Positions 11,109-23,672 of a DNA stretch of 64,000 nucleotides are shown here, in pieces (positions within the stretch are counted from its first letter, which is position 1; the number at the start of each line of letters is the position of its first letter). Origin of the DNA: Conoideocrella luteorostrata (lineage: Eukaryota > Ascomycota > Sordariomycetes > Hypocreales > Clavicipitaceae); the NCBI GenBank assembly GCA_032433595.1, contig JASWJB010000100.1, positions 1 to 64,000 of the forward strand, read 5' to 3'. The position numbers were made by a program, and so were the translations under genes. A model generated the notes under the pieces. It did not search any database. It saw only the letters and a program-made list of their open reading frames with translations, and was not told the DNA's origin.

Positions 11109-13057
11109 ATGAGCTCGACCCGGCGGCTGTCCATTCTAGGACTGTTCTTCTGTGGCTTCTAGCCGGGACAAGTGCCTGAAACATCTTATCGGACATTCGG
11201 GATCTCGACACCCGCGCCGACGACTCGGCGGTCTGCGATAGGTTCCCAGAAGCTAGCACTGTCAATTCTAGCTAAACCAATATGTACAACTGTGACACGA
11301 GCTACATACGCAGCAATTTCCCGTGCAGTTCTGACAGAGCCAAACGACCGTGTCTTGGGGGACAATTGCAAACTTGGACGAGTCGATATTTCGCACCAGA
11401 CACGACTTCCTCAACATATCGTTCCAAGAGGCTAGTCAAATTTAGCACGAATTACAATGAGCCCACCATATTGTCTGTGACAGGTACACTCAACCAAGCA
11501 GAGAATTTCTTGATCAAGGTCAATGGCGAGTTTGTCGGGGGACAGGCTTTGAGACAGGGTACACTAACGCTAATACTTGCGGTAATGATGCTGAGTGTGC
11601 CATTAAAGGGCCATACAGTCATGGCTATTTCTGTATTCCAGCAGGTACATACGTACAATCTCCCCCAAGCTTGAAACATATTTTCCGTAATGCTAATCTT
11701 AAACGCAACCAGGCAACAATGAGATCTCAATTGAGTGGCCCCCAGATACAGGCCGATTTAAGGACTGGATCTACGCATACGTTGCCACTAGGGTTGACAA
11801 GCACAGAGAGCAGTGCGATCCGAACGTGTGTGACAGATTCCCAGGCGCTGGAGCCGTTCGTTCCGGCCAAGATCACGTCTACCCATGCGATACGGGCGTC
11901 TTCGTGGGCAACTCCCATGCAGCCCAGGCAAAGACATGCCTTGCTCCGGAGGAGTTTTGCAAGACTGGAGGCAAGGTTATCTCGCGCTGGTGGGGAACGC
12001 CGCGTATCCAAATGCGCAACAACCCATCACTGTTCAAACGGACTACGCCTTTCTCGTGGCTATGGGCGTGACGGACACGTACAACCAGGCTGAAGATTTC
12101 TTGATCAAAGTGAATGGGAAGTTTGTGGGCGAAACGGGCGGCGTAACAGGTTATTCGAACCGGGATACATGTAGTTCAAGCTCGCCGTGTGCTTTGAAGG
12201 GAGAATATACGAGGGGATTCTTCCGGATACCTGCTGGTTCGTTTTGCTAGTGACTCTAGAATCGCATATTTCTCGCGTGGAATGGGAAGTGTAGAAAGCT
12301 AACTTCAGTTTGACAGGTTCGAATACTATCACGATAGATTGGCCGCCTGAAACTGGCTTACACGACCAGTGGACTTATGCATATGCAAATTACTGATTTG
12401 ACAAACTTTGCGATCCTGAATCATGTAGGACGTCGTCAGCTTTGTCAAGGAGTGAGAGTAGTGGCTCGCTGGTGAAGACAAGCAGCGCCGTGAGCTCAGT
12501 ATCAAGTTCCCAAACTGGTTCGTCATCTGGCTCGTCCTCGATGTCTGCATCTGGCTCTGCATCTAGTTCGTTATTAGAGCCAGCATCTTCTAGCTCTGCG
12601 TCTAGCTCTTCGATGAAACCTACGTCTTATGGCTCTACATCTGCATCAATGTCCACACCTAGCTCTTCGATAGAGTCCGCATATTCTAGCTCTACATGAA
12701 TGTCTACACCTACGTCAATGTCTAGTTCGACGGAGTCGGCATCCTCTAGCTCCGCATCTATACTTACGTCTATGTCTACATCAGTGTCATTATTCAGCTC
12801 TTCGTGAGAGTCTCAATCTACCGATTCTGCATCTATGTTGATGGCAGCGGTCCCAACAACGGCAACGGCGATACCACAGTTCAACCCATTACTCCTCCCA
12901 GACTGAATTTGAGACGATAACAAACTCCCGTGGTAATGGCAACCCAGCAGGTGGCTCTTCGGCTACCGCATCCATTGTCCACGCCGCAGCTAGAACTTTG
13001 AAGCCACCTGTAGTTCTTTCCATGCTGCTTTTATCCTGTATATTTTCTTTGGTTTAG
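11109..13057 (+). pseudogene. Decayed GPI-anchored surface protein built from repeated Cys domains
   Basis: Reads as one gene broken by frameshifts and stops. It starts MSSTRRLSILGLFFCGF, a signal-peptide-like start, and then hits TAG. At least two related units follow. Unit A contains LNQAENFLIKVNGEFVG, then after a one-base slip GYTNANTC and ECAIKGPYSHGYFCIPA, then EISIEWPPDTG. Unit B contains YNQAEDFLIKVNGKFVGETG, GYSNRDTC and CALKGEYTRGFFRIPAG, then TITIDWPPETG. Each unit has an intron at the same place, between 'IPA(G)' and the 'I-x-WPP' block. After that comes a long Ser/Thr stretch (about 12430-12830) and a hydrophobic tail ending in LLLSCIFSLV (stop at 13055), which looks like a GPI signal. 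I do not recognise the domain. At least three disabling changes are visible. Confidence 0.6.
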
Positions 13058-14614
13058 AACGAGGTGTTTCCGCAGCATTTCCATCTCCTTCTTTTATGTA
13101 TACAGTTGGAGGATCATTGACGCAAGTGCATGACCGGGTTTTATTTGAGATGTTATACTCACATGCGAAGATAAGAGCGGCTCAAGCTCGCGGCTTCCCG
13201 GAAGCCCCTTCATTTTGACCGCAACACGGGTTGCGAGACGATGTTGAAAGCGTGCTCGAGAATGGTGGAACCATTCGCGAATCGCATGCGCGCTTATTCT
13301 TTCGTGTCGGACCCAACGTCAAATTCCTAAGCTCTCAGGGGCCCTGAGTACATCATAAGACACTACTAACTCTAGAGTACTTAGACAAGCTGGCTGCTTT
13401 GTCATTGGACTGCCCAACATGTCGATACTTGTCAACTTGGTGCAAAGTATTCTGTGGACGACCGATTCATAAACCTTGGAATGGAGAATCTTGAAGGGAG
13501 CCTCCGGACGTCTCAAGCTAAAACGGAAGATATGACACTACTTGAAGTCATGTTCGCGCAGGAAGCGACATCCTCTACTGGCAGGATACGGGCTCCTCGA
13601 CTGACAGACTGGAGGAACCCAGTGTTTAGATGTAGGCGAACCCATATCTCAATGATTGCCAGACCAAGTGGGACTTTCCTAGCTCTAAATTTTTCGCCAG
13701 GATAAGACATTCGTGCACTCGTGTCAACATAAACTTGTAGCCCGTAATACATGCGATCCGAACGAAGATTTCACACTGCATTTGATCCATAGTACGATAC
13801 AAGGCATCCTCGTCTCACTGGATATACCACTGGATATACCCCACCGTCCACAGGGGCCTTGCATTTTCAGTGGAAAATTAGAGCGTAGAAGACAGCCAAG
13901 TCCAGTGTGGCGCGACGACAAAACAGGCATGTCGCCCCGTTGGAGAAGAATAGTGGAATAATCGGGTAAGCAGCTGGATACATGAACACTTGGAGCTAGG
14001 CCAAGCTGGCTGCTCAGTTAATGGACCCCCATGTCATGACATGCAGAGACCCAGAAAAGCCCCCTGGTAGTTATTTGCCGTCGTTGTCTCTGCCACGCTA
14101 CCTTCATATCGGCCAACGTAGCCCTTGTTGAGGCAGACGAAGAGAGCCAGCACCGCTAAATCCCCATAGTCCAGCGGCCACACCTGCCAACCTTCTATCC
14201 TCATCACCCGCGCTTTCTTGTGGTGCCCCCCTGAGACGATGGGGAGCGGGCGTGGGGGCGTTAAGATATCGGCTTGTTCCTAAGGAGCCCGCTTTGGCGA
14301 GCAAGTCCCCGCTCGGCATGAGCGGAATGGCTCATATACAATGCCGCATAGCATTTAATAAACCGTTTAGATCTTCTTAATTCTCATTCTTATTTCCTTA
14401 TAGGTCCTATTCTACCTTTTCCGCCCCCATTCGGCAAGCGCTTGTTGGTAAAAGACATAGTTCCGTTTGATTGGTCTAAGCAACCACAAGTGCTCGTGAG
14501 GTGACATTCCATTGGCCTGCTGTTGCATCGGCTAGTTCTGTTTCTGGTGATTGGCGACAGCCAACTTATATAATCCGACTCATATTCCGTCTCGGCGGAT
14601 TCCCTGCCGCTCCA
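13058..14614. other. Gene-free stretch
   Basis: No supported gene. The last 150 bp upstream of 14615 would hold the promoter of the oxidase gene, including ATTGG at 14470 and 14509 (CCAAT box in reverse) and TATATAA at 14567. Confidence 0.5.
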
Positions 14615-16377
14615 ATGACAAAACTCAAGATGGAGGTGGTCGCGGCAGTGGCTGCTTGGGCACTGACATCTGCTTGCCACAGCTTGCCTGTGGTTCGGGA
14701 TCTCGTCCCAGGACTCTGCCCAAGAGACATTGGTGATGCAAAGGAGCTGCAGGATGGCCTTTCGCCTGGGGCCAAGGTTTATTTTCCTGGATCCCAGGGA
14801 TTCAAAGATGCTTCCACTCGATGGTCTGTATTGAACCCGCCAACGGTGAACGTCGTCGTGGTCCCTGCGACAGAAAATGATGTCGCTGAGACAGTAAGTG
14901 AATTTTGACTACTTCCCACGGGTCGGCCTCAGCATGCACTGAGACACAAGCAGAAGATCCGCACTCACAGCCAAGCGCTGTTGTTCTAACATAAATTAAC
15001 GGGGATGTAGGTTAAATACGCAAACAAGAAGAGCCTGCCTTTCCTCGCTTACAATGGCGCTCACGGAGCAATCACCACTCTGGGCAAAATGAAATCCGGC
15101 GTCGAGATTTATTTAGATCAACTTAACTCCGTCCAAGTTGCTAAAGATGGAAAGACAGCCAAAATTGGAGGAGGCACATTGTCCAAGGCTGTCACAGACA
15201 AACTATGGGCTGCTGGAAAGCAGACTGGCAAGTTATCGAGTTGTTCTCGGTGTCTTTTCCCCTAGCTAACGAAATTTGTTATTCATGTAGTGACCGGAAC
15301 ATGCGAATGTGTCAGCCTAATGGGCCCAGCCTTGGGAGGCGGCCACGGTTGGCTTCAGGGTCATCACGGCCTTGTTGCTGATCAATTCGTTTCTGTGAAC
15401 ATGGTTCTCGCAAGTGGGAAACTGCAGACAATTGATTCCAAGTCCGATCTCTGGTGGGCTCTCAAAGGCGCCGGCCACAACTTTGGGATCGTCACGTCGG
15501 TGACTACAAAGGTATATGATATACAACACAGCGACTGGGCCATTGAGACAGTTATTTTTTCTGGCGACAAGGTCGGAGACGTATATGATGCTGCCAACAA
15601 GTATCTCTTGAAGAATGGCACGCAGTCCGAGGATGTCATCAACTGGTCATACTGGCTGCATGACCCAACCGCCGACCCCAACAATGTAAGTGTGCAGTCG
15701 TTCTTGCTCAAACCGACACGGGCTGATCGAACCCTCTGCAGCCCATCATCATCTTCTACATCATCCAAGAAGGCGTCAAGACTGTTGATTCCAAGTACAC
15801 AAAACCATTCCACGACATTGGTCCGATTGCGGTGACGCCACTTAGTGGCACTTACAAAGATCTTGCGGGCTGGACTGGCATTGCTACGACATCGCCCCCT
15901 TGCCAAAAGGCGGGACTCGCGAACCCTCGTTTCCCAATCTACCTCGAAATGTATGATGTCGCTGCCCAAAAGAAGGCCTATGAAGCATTTGCATTGGCGA
16001 CGAAAGGGTCTTCTGCCTTTAACGGCTCGCTCTTCATGTTTGAGGGATATTCTATTCAAGGTGTGCAAGCCATTGACAGCAAGTCGACTGCTTTTGCCTA
16101 CCGCGATGCTCATCTGTTGGCCGCCCCTCTGATCACATACAAGCCAAGCGGTGTAGATCTTGATCAGAAGGCGAGGGATCTCGGTAATCAACTCCGCGAG
16201 ATTCTCCACCAGGCCAGCGGCGTACCGGACGTTCGAGCATACGTGAATTACGCTTATGGTAATGAAGGTCCCAAAGGCTGGTACGGAAGCGATAAGTGGC
16301 GACAGGACCGTCTGGCCGCTCTGAAGAAGAAATACGACCCATCTGGTAAATTCAGCTTTTACGCGCCCATTGCCTAG
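14615..16377 (+). CDS. Secreted FAD-linked oxidase, berberine-bridge (BBE) type
   Basis: Four exons (14615-14893, 15011-15227, 15291-15685, 15742-16377) give 508 aa. The N-terminus is a signal peptide (core VVAAVAAWALTSACHSLP); a second in-frame ATG at 14630 is an alternative start. The FAD-binding PCMH domain covers about residues 75-250. AYNGAHGA places a His at about 111, and GTCECVS places Cys at about 170/172; these are the usual sites of bicovalent FAD attachment. GPALGGGHGWLQGHHGLVAD is the second flavin-binding block. The C-terminus (YVNYAYGNEG, then GKFSFYAPIA) is the BBE substrate domain. Such enzymes oxidise sugars or alkaloid-like metabolites extracellularly; the substrate cannot be told. 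Intron 2 has a GC donor (GCAAGT). The gene stands alone, so cluster membership is not supported. Confidence 0.9.
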
Positions 16378-18435
16378 ATTGGCATCTTCAAAATAGAGGT
16401 GCCGACACACTGCAGTGCGCACGCACGCAATGGCACGATTTTCATTGCGTAACTATCAATAGCTAGGCATAATAACTGAACTAATATAAATCATGTGATC
16501 TGACGATTAATCTCAATAACGCCGTGTGTTTTGATGTTATTTATGGGGTTAAGTCGGCGTAATGGTGTCACCGGCCTGTGCTGTCCCACTCATAATTGTC
16601 AGTTTTCGAGGCTATGTTCTCGACAGGCAACTAAGACCGTTCAATCATCTCCGGTCGAATGCGTCTAGCCCTTTGCGTTTCCAAAAAAGTTCGAGAAGCT
16701 CTTCCGGTACAGAGATTCGTCGTCAATGAGCAAAACACCATCTCCGGGGCAGATGAGCGATTGTCAAATTGCTGGTGGAGGCTCTCTTCTCTCGCCTCAG
16801 TTTAGTGTTAACCGACCGCCAAAAACAGCCACGCATGTCGATCGGCCAATTTGAGACTGGGCGCCCGTGATTGTTCGGTGCAATTTTGAGGATTGTCATG
16901 ACATGGCGGCATGTTCCGCCATGGAGGCAGCTTTCGTCCCAACTCAGGCACCAGCGGGAACGGGCACCAGGGTCAGAAATCTGGTGTTGTCTAGCGTCAT
17001 TGCTAAGACCGCAAAATTAGGCTCTTGAGTCATGCGCATTCTGTACTGACGACACGCACATCCCAAGCAGGAAAGTGCTTGGTTATGTGTGGTTGTCCCA
17101 GCAGTGGTAGCGACGGTGCCAAGTCGCTTGCCTATTTTCTTTTACACGTTTGTCGAGCGAGCCGTACAATTCTCGGAGTTAAGTAACCTTCCCAGACCTT
17201 TGTAACAGTTCAACACTTAATCTTCTCAGTGAAAGAATTGGACATAGAGCCCGATCAATTATGCGTCAAGTGTTAGCGTGGTAGATGCCTGTTGATCTCG
17301 TATTACACGGCCAACCACCAAGATGTCGGGGTTTAAGGGGCTCGCGTAGTGTCTGTTCCCAGATGGTGTCCTTTCTGATGGACCTTGAGCAGGCGAAGCT
17401 TCACCCCACGGAAACTGATTATATTTGGCGTCCTCAGTACCGCAATCGCAACCATCCGCAGACGTCATGATTTAGCCGAGCCTACAGAGTACTCATCATG
17501 GATCTGATTGTGCAACGTTGTGCCTTGGGGCTTCCACGTTTCACCCTCTATCTTTAGTTACTGGCATTGCTCCGACCCTGGCACTAGTTAGTGGGCTGGC
17601 AAGTAAAACTCTGATGGGAGGGAGGTATCCGGCATCCTGTGCGGATCGGTCTTAGTCTCTCGCCGACACCAACACTATTTCGTCGTCGTTCCACATACTT
17701 TTTGGTTTTCCGGGCTCCCCACAGCCATTGCCGGCAGAGAGCAACACGAACTGGCTGGTTCCCCTTCTGGTGTCTTGTGGCTGGCTCTTAGTCTCGATTC
17801 CCAGTTGACCAAACAGGTTTGCGTGGAAATACCACAGATACAATATTACCGTTATATTGATTGCATCAGGGGTATTGTTGACCGACTCCAGCCGTCTCGT
17901 CTGCCGGGGGGGCGGTCCACAAGCACACTCCACAGGAAATCCCTTCGGTTATTCCACGATCCATGCTGATCAAACCCGCGGACACGGTCGTGGGTACAAA
18001 GGCTCACTCCAACCTTGCTGCTAAGTGACACCGAGAGTGGGCCATGAATCGGCTTTTATCCCCATGTACGGAGTACGGAGTATTGTAGCTCGTACCGGAG
18101 TCCTGACGAGCGCACCGAATCGTCCGCTGAACCTACCCCATTGGCTCATGGCATGTATGGATGGTATGATACAGGTATGCTTCGGCGTACTTGTAGTGTC
18201 GCATGCGGGCATCTTCTTGAGTCCAGTGTCGGTTAGATCAAGTTTTGTATCACTGGCTTGAATTTTATTAGAGGCGATTGCGCCAGACAAGTGTCAACTT
18301 GTGCCTATAAGCAAACATTGTTCCCATACTTTACTCCGTACACATCTGGTAACTTGCCATGTTTTGTGTTTTTTGACGGCCCTTGCGAGGCGACCTGCCA
18401 ACTAGTTACAACTCCAACAAATAGATACAACGGAT
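16378..18435. other. Large gene-free stretch
   Basis: About 2 kb with no supported gene. TACGGAGTA copies occur at 18067 and 18074 (overlapping) and TACTCCGTA at 18332, all upstream of the receptor gene. Confidence 0.55.
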
Positions 18436-20013
18436 ATGCCAACTGGTGATTCTTCCGACCAGGCGGCCGCTGCGGCTGCTGCTGCAGCGGCTTTTCACCA
18501 GTTTACCGTGGAATTATGGACGCTCTATGGTATTGGTGTCTTTTCGACATTTCTCAGAACATATGCTCGGATTCGAGCTGTGGGAATAAAGAACTTGCGG
18601 GCGGATGATCTACTTGTCTGGGTTGGAATTGTGTGACATTCTCACTCTTAAACCGACTTACCTCTGCTTGGCGCACTTACTAACATACGGTTCATGGACA
18701 GGCGTTTTACTCAGCGCAGGCTGCCCTGGGCTACAGCATCGGGAATGTTGCCCATGGCCTCGCAAACAACGGGATGTCGGATGCTGAGCGTGCTGCATTG
18801 TCACCATCGGATCCGGAATTTGCGACCAGGTAAGTAAAACAGCATGTCCTCATATCAATGAGATAAGCATACGTAAGGAAGGAGAGGATAGAAGCTGACC
18901 AGAGGCCTTTGTTTACGCTGTAGAGTAATTGGCTCCAAGATCCAGATCGCGGGATGGACGACATATTCCCTTCTGATCGGATTTCTCAAGCTGTCTGTTC
19001 TCGCCTTTTATATTCGATTGACGGTAAGCATACTGTCATCTTCCCGGCGTAAAACAATGCGGCTATCAATGTGGGATGAGGTCTGCTGACTAGGAGAATC
19101 TGTGTAGGATGGTCTTGGTCGCCCATATAAACTCCGCATTGCCATTGGGTTCGCCCTCGTCATCAGCACGTCTCTTGCCTCCATCCTCACAAACTTCCTC
19201 GCTTGTCGACCATTCAGCAACTATTGGCAGATCAATCCAAACCCTGGTAGTGAGTTCATCTACTCTGCGGTTTCTATGTCGCAGTTCAAATGCTAATGCG
19301 AAACGATAGATACCTGCCAGCCCGCCATTTCACGACCTATCATTTGGGTGTCGTTTGCCGCCAATATTTGTACAGACATATATCTCATTCTGATTCCGCT
19401 TCCAATGCTGTGGGGCTCCAGCTTAAAGATGATCAAAAAGATTGCTTCCACGATTGTCCTTGGCGCTGGTATATTCGTCCTGGTTTGTGCCACGCTGAAG
19501 AGTGTCTTCGTGCTAGTCGTGAGTGCCCGCGAAACTCTTTCTGCTTTATCGGCACCGTCTGACCTTTACCTCTTTGGTGACTAGGACCCTGTCAACGGGG
19601 CACAGCTTGCTGGTTCATGGGGCACCAGAGAAGCATTCGTTGCCGTCATTACGACTAATTTGCCCATGCTGTTCCCTCTGTTCCGAACATGGCTCACGCC
19701 GCTTTGTGGAAGTGCATTGCGATCATCGAAAAAGTCATATAAGTCTCCAACTGGCCTCGTGACGTTTGGAGGCGGCGGTGCCTCAGGCACTCCGCGGAAT
19801 CGAAGTGGTCCTCCGACTGCGAATCCCATCACTGCGAATATGACATTCAGCGAGAGCGAGGAACGGATGGTTGACGATGTTAAGATGGACAGCGTGAGTA
19901 GTGCACATCGGCCGGCGAATGCCATTATCGTCTCAAATCACATTGATGTCACACATTCGGACAGGAACAGCCGGGTAGAGGGTCGGCCGCAGCGTGCTCA
20001 TGAATATTGGTAA
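18436..20013 (+). CDS. Pth11-like seven-helix membrane protein (fungal rhodopsin domain)
   Basis: Six exons (18436-18630, 18702-18829, 18924-19023, 19108-19246, 19310-19518, 19585-20013) give 399 aa. An Ala-rich N-terminus is followed by seven hydrophobic helices, beginning TLYGIGVFSTFLRTYARIRA. Family marks include RADDLLVWVGI after helix 1, KLSVLAFYIRLT in helix 3, ACRPFSNYWQINP and DTCQPA in the extracellular loop, and ICTDIYLILIPLPMLW in helix 5. The cytoplasmic tail is hydrophilic and ends HEYW. Members without a CFEM domain, like this one, are usually called integral membrane proteins of the rhodopsin-domain family; some (Pth11) act as surface-sensing GPCRs. The ligand is unknown. A poly(T) run of about 20 follows the stop. 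Confidence 0.88.
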
Positions 20014-20690
20014 ACCTTACGAAGACGGATAAATTTTTTAAATTTTTTTTTTTTTTTTTTTGGGCGAAAGACGGAATTATCGAAATGAAACAGGCGCGGA
20101 ATCGCCTTACAGAGAAGGGAAGGTCGGAAGATTGGCAGGGTGTCATGAATGACAGGTCTGCCTCCTTCGACAATAAAGTTGAATCACCTCCTGTCAGCGG
20201 AGATGCCAGTTCTGCGCAACGATCAGGTCCGGCACTTAGCCCACGGCTGTTGACGACCCTGTACAGTGTTTTATGACGTATCTTTAGATCACATGTTTGA
20301 GAAACCGAAGAAATGCAACCTTAACGACTCTTTGAAGCACGATAAAAATGCGTCAAGTCATTTTGGAGAGAAGGCATAGTCATACGATATGGATTATCCA
20401 TATTAATCACGATGGTTTTTCATGATACCCGCAAACTTAGTGTAAAATAAGTAATAATATTAGTGTTTGAGCATATCCTCATCTACCATACTTCTATCAT
20501 GCCACAACAGTGTGCAATGAACTCTGAACCCTGCGCCGTCCGCCGACACCAAAGTACGCCATGTGGCATCACATTGTTGGTGCAGCATAAGAGTGGGACG
20601 GAAGAAATCTACTGAAAACCTCATATGCTAGCTTCTAGAAGCACATGAACATACTGGGCATCAGTGTTTTCCATCTCATCCGAAAGAAAT
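20014..20690. other. Intergenic region between convergent genes
   Basis: No gene seen. A poly(T) run at about 20041-20061 lies just after the receptor stop codon. Confidence 0.5.
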
Positions 20691-21628
20691 CTAACCGCAA
20701 GCACCCCATTCGTCTGTGACGACATGGCGAGCCTGGTTAGTCTCCAACTTCTTATCAGGACACATCATCGTGCACCGGTGAACCAGGTCGCCGATACCCG
20801 TACCCTTGTATGCAGATCGTGCCAGGAGACAACCCTTAAGAGTGTATATTGACATGCCAACCACTTGGTCCTCCGCTTCTTCCACCGATTGTCGGCTTCT
20901 TCGTGTCCGCTCAGACAAGGTGCTACCCGTGGCGGCCGGAGTTGTATCCGTAATGAGAGTAGCATTGGCAAATAATTCTGGCGAGGCACAATCCACTGCT
21001 TGCACTTTATTTACCGTGGTCGCCATTGTGCTAGGTTGAGATGTCGCTGTTGGTTGTGCCTTTTGGGCCACTACTGCCGTCTCGACGTTGTGCAATGCTG
21101 GCGCCGTGTGAACCATTACTTGCTTCGCCGATGTCGACTTCTTGCTCGAGTCCATAGTGAAACTCGTTCCATTCGCTCTGTCCATTTAATCATTAGTACC
21201 AAGCTTTGAAATCGATCTGTTGTTGGAAATATCTTCGAGACTCACGTATGATTGCGGCTGGGAGCAGCCTGGTTGCTGCTCCAGTTGGTATTTATCTGGC
21301 TGTCGTGGACCCTTGCCACAACCGCAGCGACTATAAGCGACACCAGTACGGTGATGAAAACAGAGGTCAAAAGTCGAATGCACAAGGTTTTCTTAGCCTC
21401 GCGTCTCGCCTTGACATCGTCCAGGTTATGCTCTTCCTGGTACTGCGGCGGTGCTCCCTCGTCAGCATACGCAGGCGGCTGTCGAGGACTTGGCGGGATA
21501 CTGTCGCTCTCCGCTAGAGTTGAATCGTCGGAAGCCCGAAAGGAAGACTCCGATTCACTATCGCTGTCGAGTTCGTGTATAATAACGTGTGGGTTTGCGT
21601 AGCGTCTGGGCGGCTCGAGGTCCATCAT
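20691..21628 (-). CDS. Single-pass membrane protein with PPxY motifs
   Basis: Two exons (21628-21246 and 21177-20691) joined by a GTGAGT...ACAG intron give about 289 aa. The N-terminal region (about 100 residues) is acidic and Ser-rich and contains two PY motifs, PPAY and PPQY, the type bound by WW domains of Nedd4/Rsp5 ubiquitin ligases. A helix (CIRLLTSVFITVLVSLIVAA) follows, then a lumenal or extracellular part with NHT/NGT glycosylation sequons, Ala/Thr-rich text and several cysteines near the C-terminus. Topology is probably type II. No known family recognised; the last 60 residues look less certain and a further intron is possible. A second Met directly follows the first. Confidence 0.65.
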
Positions 21629-23672
21629 AAAAGACCCGTGCCGCTCGTCGGAATTTCTTCCGCGAGTAGGACGAAAGCAATATTCGCCTACTTTGAAGAA
21701 GCATTCAATTCAAGAGTTTTATATCGCACCGTGAGCTTCATGATACACAGCGACGTTCAGCTGTGATGACGATTGTGGTGCGAGAAGGACCATGAAACAA
21801 GGAGAGAAGATCAAAACCTGAACTGGCAAAGCTTTTACCCTGCTCACTTCGATAAGCCCCCGGGGCATGGTTTGGCCAATCTGTTCCCTCATGAAAAAGG
21901 AACTTCGTGCCAGCTGTCGGACTTGCGGGTTCGAGCTCCTGAGTTTGACCTCACACTGGAATGCGACAACATCAGGAATGTAGAATGCCGACCAACCACT
22001 ATATCTCCACCAACCACAGCGGATAATCAGAGTCATTTGCGCCAAAAGAGGCAAGGAATAAGACAGCGAACTACTATTTTATCACATTTTGCATAATTTG
22101 TTTTACGTCAACGAGCGGCTGAGGCATATGACAGCTGATTGGTTTGGTGGGTATGACAAGCGTCATGTAAATGGCTTGCCACACTTGCCCAAGCCCAGTC
22201 GAGACTTGGTCTGACCTCATACCTACATCATTTCACTCCACTGAAAAGGCCTCTACATTAATTGCTGGAGTACTCTAATTCTATTTCATTATTTACATCT
22301 TTGCGTGTGAGAGTAGAAGGTCGCGACCCGGTCGGGTAGTGCCGCGTGAATTTAGTGACGTTGGCCGATTGCCGCGCTTTGAGACACAATGACTTCGCGA
22401 TGAGAGGCCGCACTACTCAGTTTCGAAACACTAGTAATACTCTGTGTCAGCTACCAGAACGAGCTGATATTTTAGGTCGCAATTTAATTGCAATAGACCC
22501 GCGATGGTCTGTGATTCGCAATGTCGCGGCCGCTACCTGGTCGACCTCAGGCGCGGTCACCAGTCAGAGTTGATAATGGCGCGTAAAGATTGGCAGCACC
22601 AAAGCTCATATTCGAATCAATCTTTTATCTGCGAAACTTGGCCGTTTTTATGTTCCAGATGATCAAATTTTGTCTGCGTCCAAGTAAATCAAAGCGCAAG
22701 TGCCCATTACGGAGCCGACACACAGCATTTTCATCCATGCTCCCTTGTTCAAATCCTCACCTCATACCACCAAATACAAGACTTTGACAGCCCTCCTCAA
22801 ACGTATGCTACGTAAACATTACCTTGACTTTATTTATTTATTTATTTATTTATTTTCTTCTTCTTTTGACTCAGTCCACATCAATGCATCATTTCCACAC
22901 TTTTTGGAGCTCACTGCGACATGATGAGACGTGTCTCCCATCAAAATGAACTCGGCCGGTATTTGCCACAGTCAACAAATAATAGTCTCTTGTCATCAAT
23001 ATATGGTTGGCACTTGCAACGTCGTAAAGACCATAGCGGTCCCCGGAATAGTAGCACCTTCACCTAAAGAAGATCATATCAAGAAACTAGTTCGCAAAAT
23101 ACTCCTGGGTCGCCGCAACGAGTATACTAGAAGTGAATTTGACATCTTTTATTGCCGTCTCGTACATTCTACGGATCTCATCAGTTATGATTCCATCTCG
23201 GAATATGCTGAATCCATTCTTGAGTCTGTTGTACTTTCGCGAACGCTGCTGTGACCAATGGTATTAATTTGGTACCTCGTCAATTCTTTCCCAGCCGTAT
23301 CATGTAAGCTCTTAAGAAGAACTCCTCTACAAAGCTCACCACAACCCGGAGAAGCGTTTTGAAGGAGCGTTGAGGATAGGGTAAAGTGTTACAAAATGCT
23401 AGGAGCCGTACCTGCTGTGTTAATCGATGCATGACGAGACATTTTGGCCATGAGTACATTCTCAGCATATCATCTCCATTCCATATATTTGTACAAAAGA
23501 TTCATCCGCGACAAGTTTCACCAATTCGCTTATCCATATTGTAGATACTGTAGGCGGACCAGAGAGGTAGGGCGTTCCACAGAATATAGAATGAGACTGT
23601 ATATAGGCCTTCGGATCAGTGCTAAAAACAAAAAAAATTACAAAAAAATTACAGAGAAAGACTTCGAAATGT
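21629..23672. other. Large gene-free stretch
   Basis: No firmly supported gene. A (TTTA)n microsatellite lies at 22829-22855. One ORF (ATG at 22946, stop at 23254, 102 aa) is open but matches nothing I know and has no obvious coding character. Confidence 0.5.
22829..22855. repeat. (TTTA)n microsatellite
   Basis: Six to seven tandem copies of the tetramer TTTA, directly readable. Confidence 0.9.

Noticed and set aside
12318..12330. tRNA T-loop-like GGTTCGAAT
   Set aside because: Lies at a splice acceptor of the surface-protein pseudogene and has no cloverleaf around it; other GGTTCGA hits also fail.
15382..16422. 346-codon minus-strand ORF opposite the FAD oxidase
   Set aside because: It is a shadow of the real exons and spans its introns; the plus-strand model has clear domain motifs and this frame has none.
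17150..17210. 5S rRNA-like phrase GGAGTTAAGTAACC
   Set aside because: Only a short resemblance; no flanking 5S sequence or fold could be traced.
22946..23254. 102-codon plus-strand ORF
   Set aside because: Open from an ATG, but no family, no signal peptide and no flanking splice logic; could be chance in this AT-richer region.
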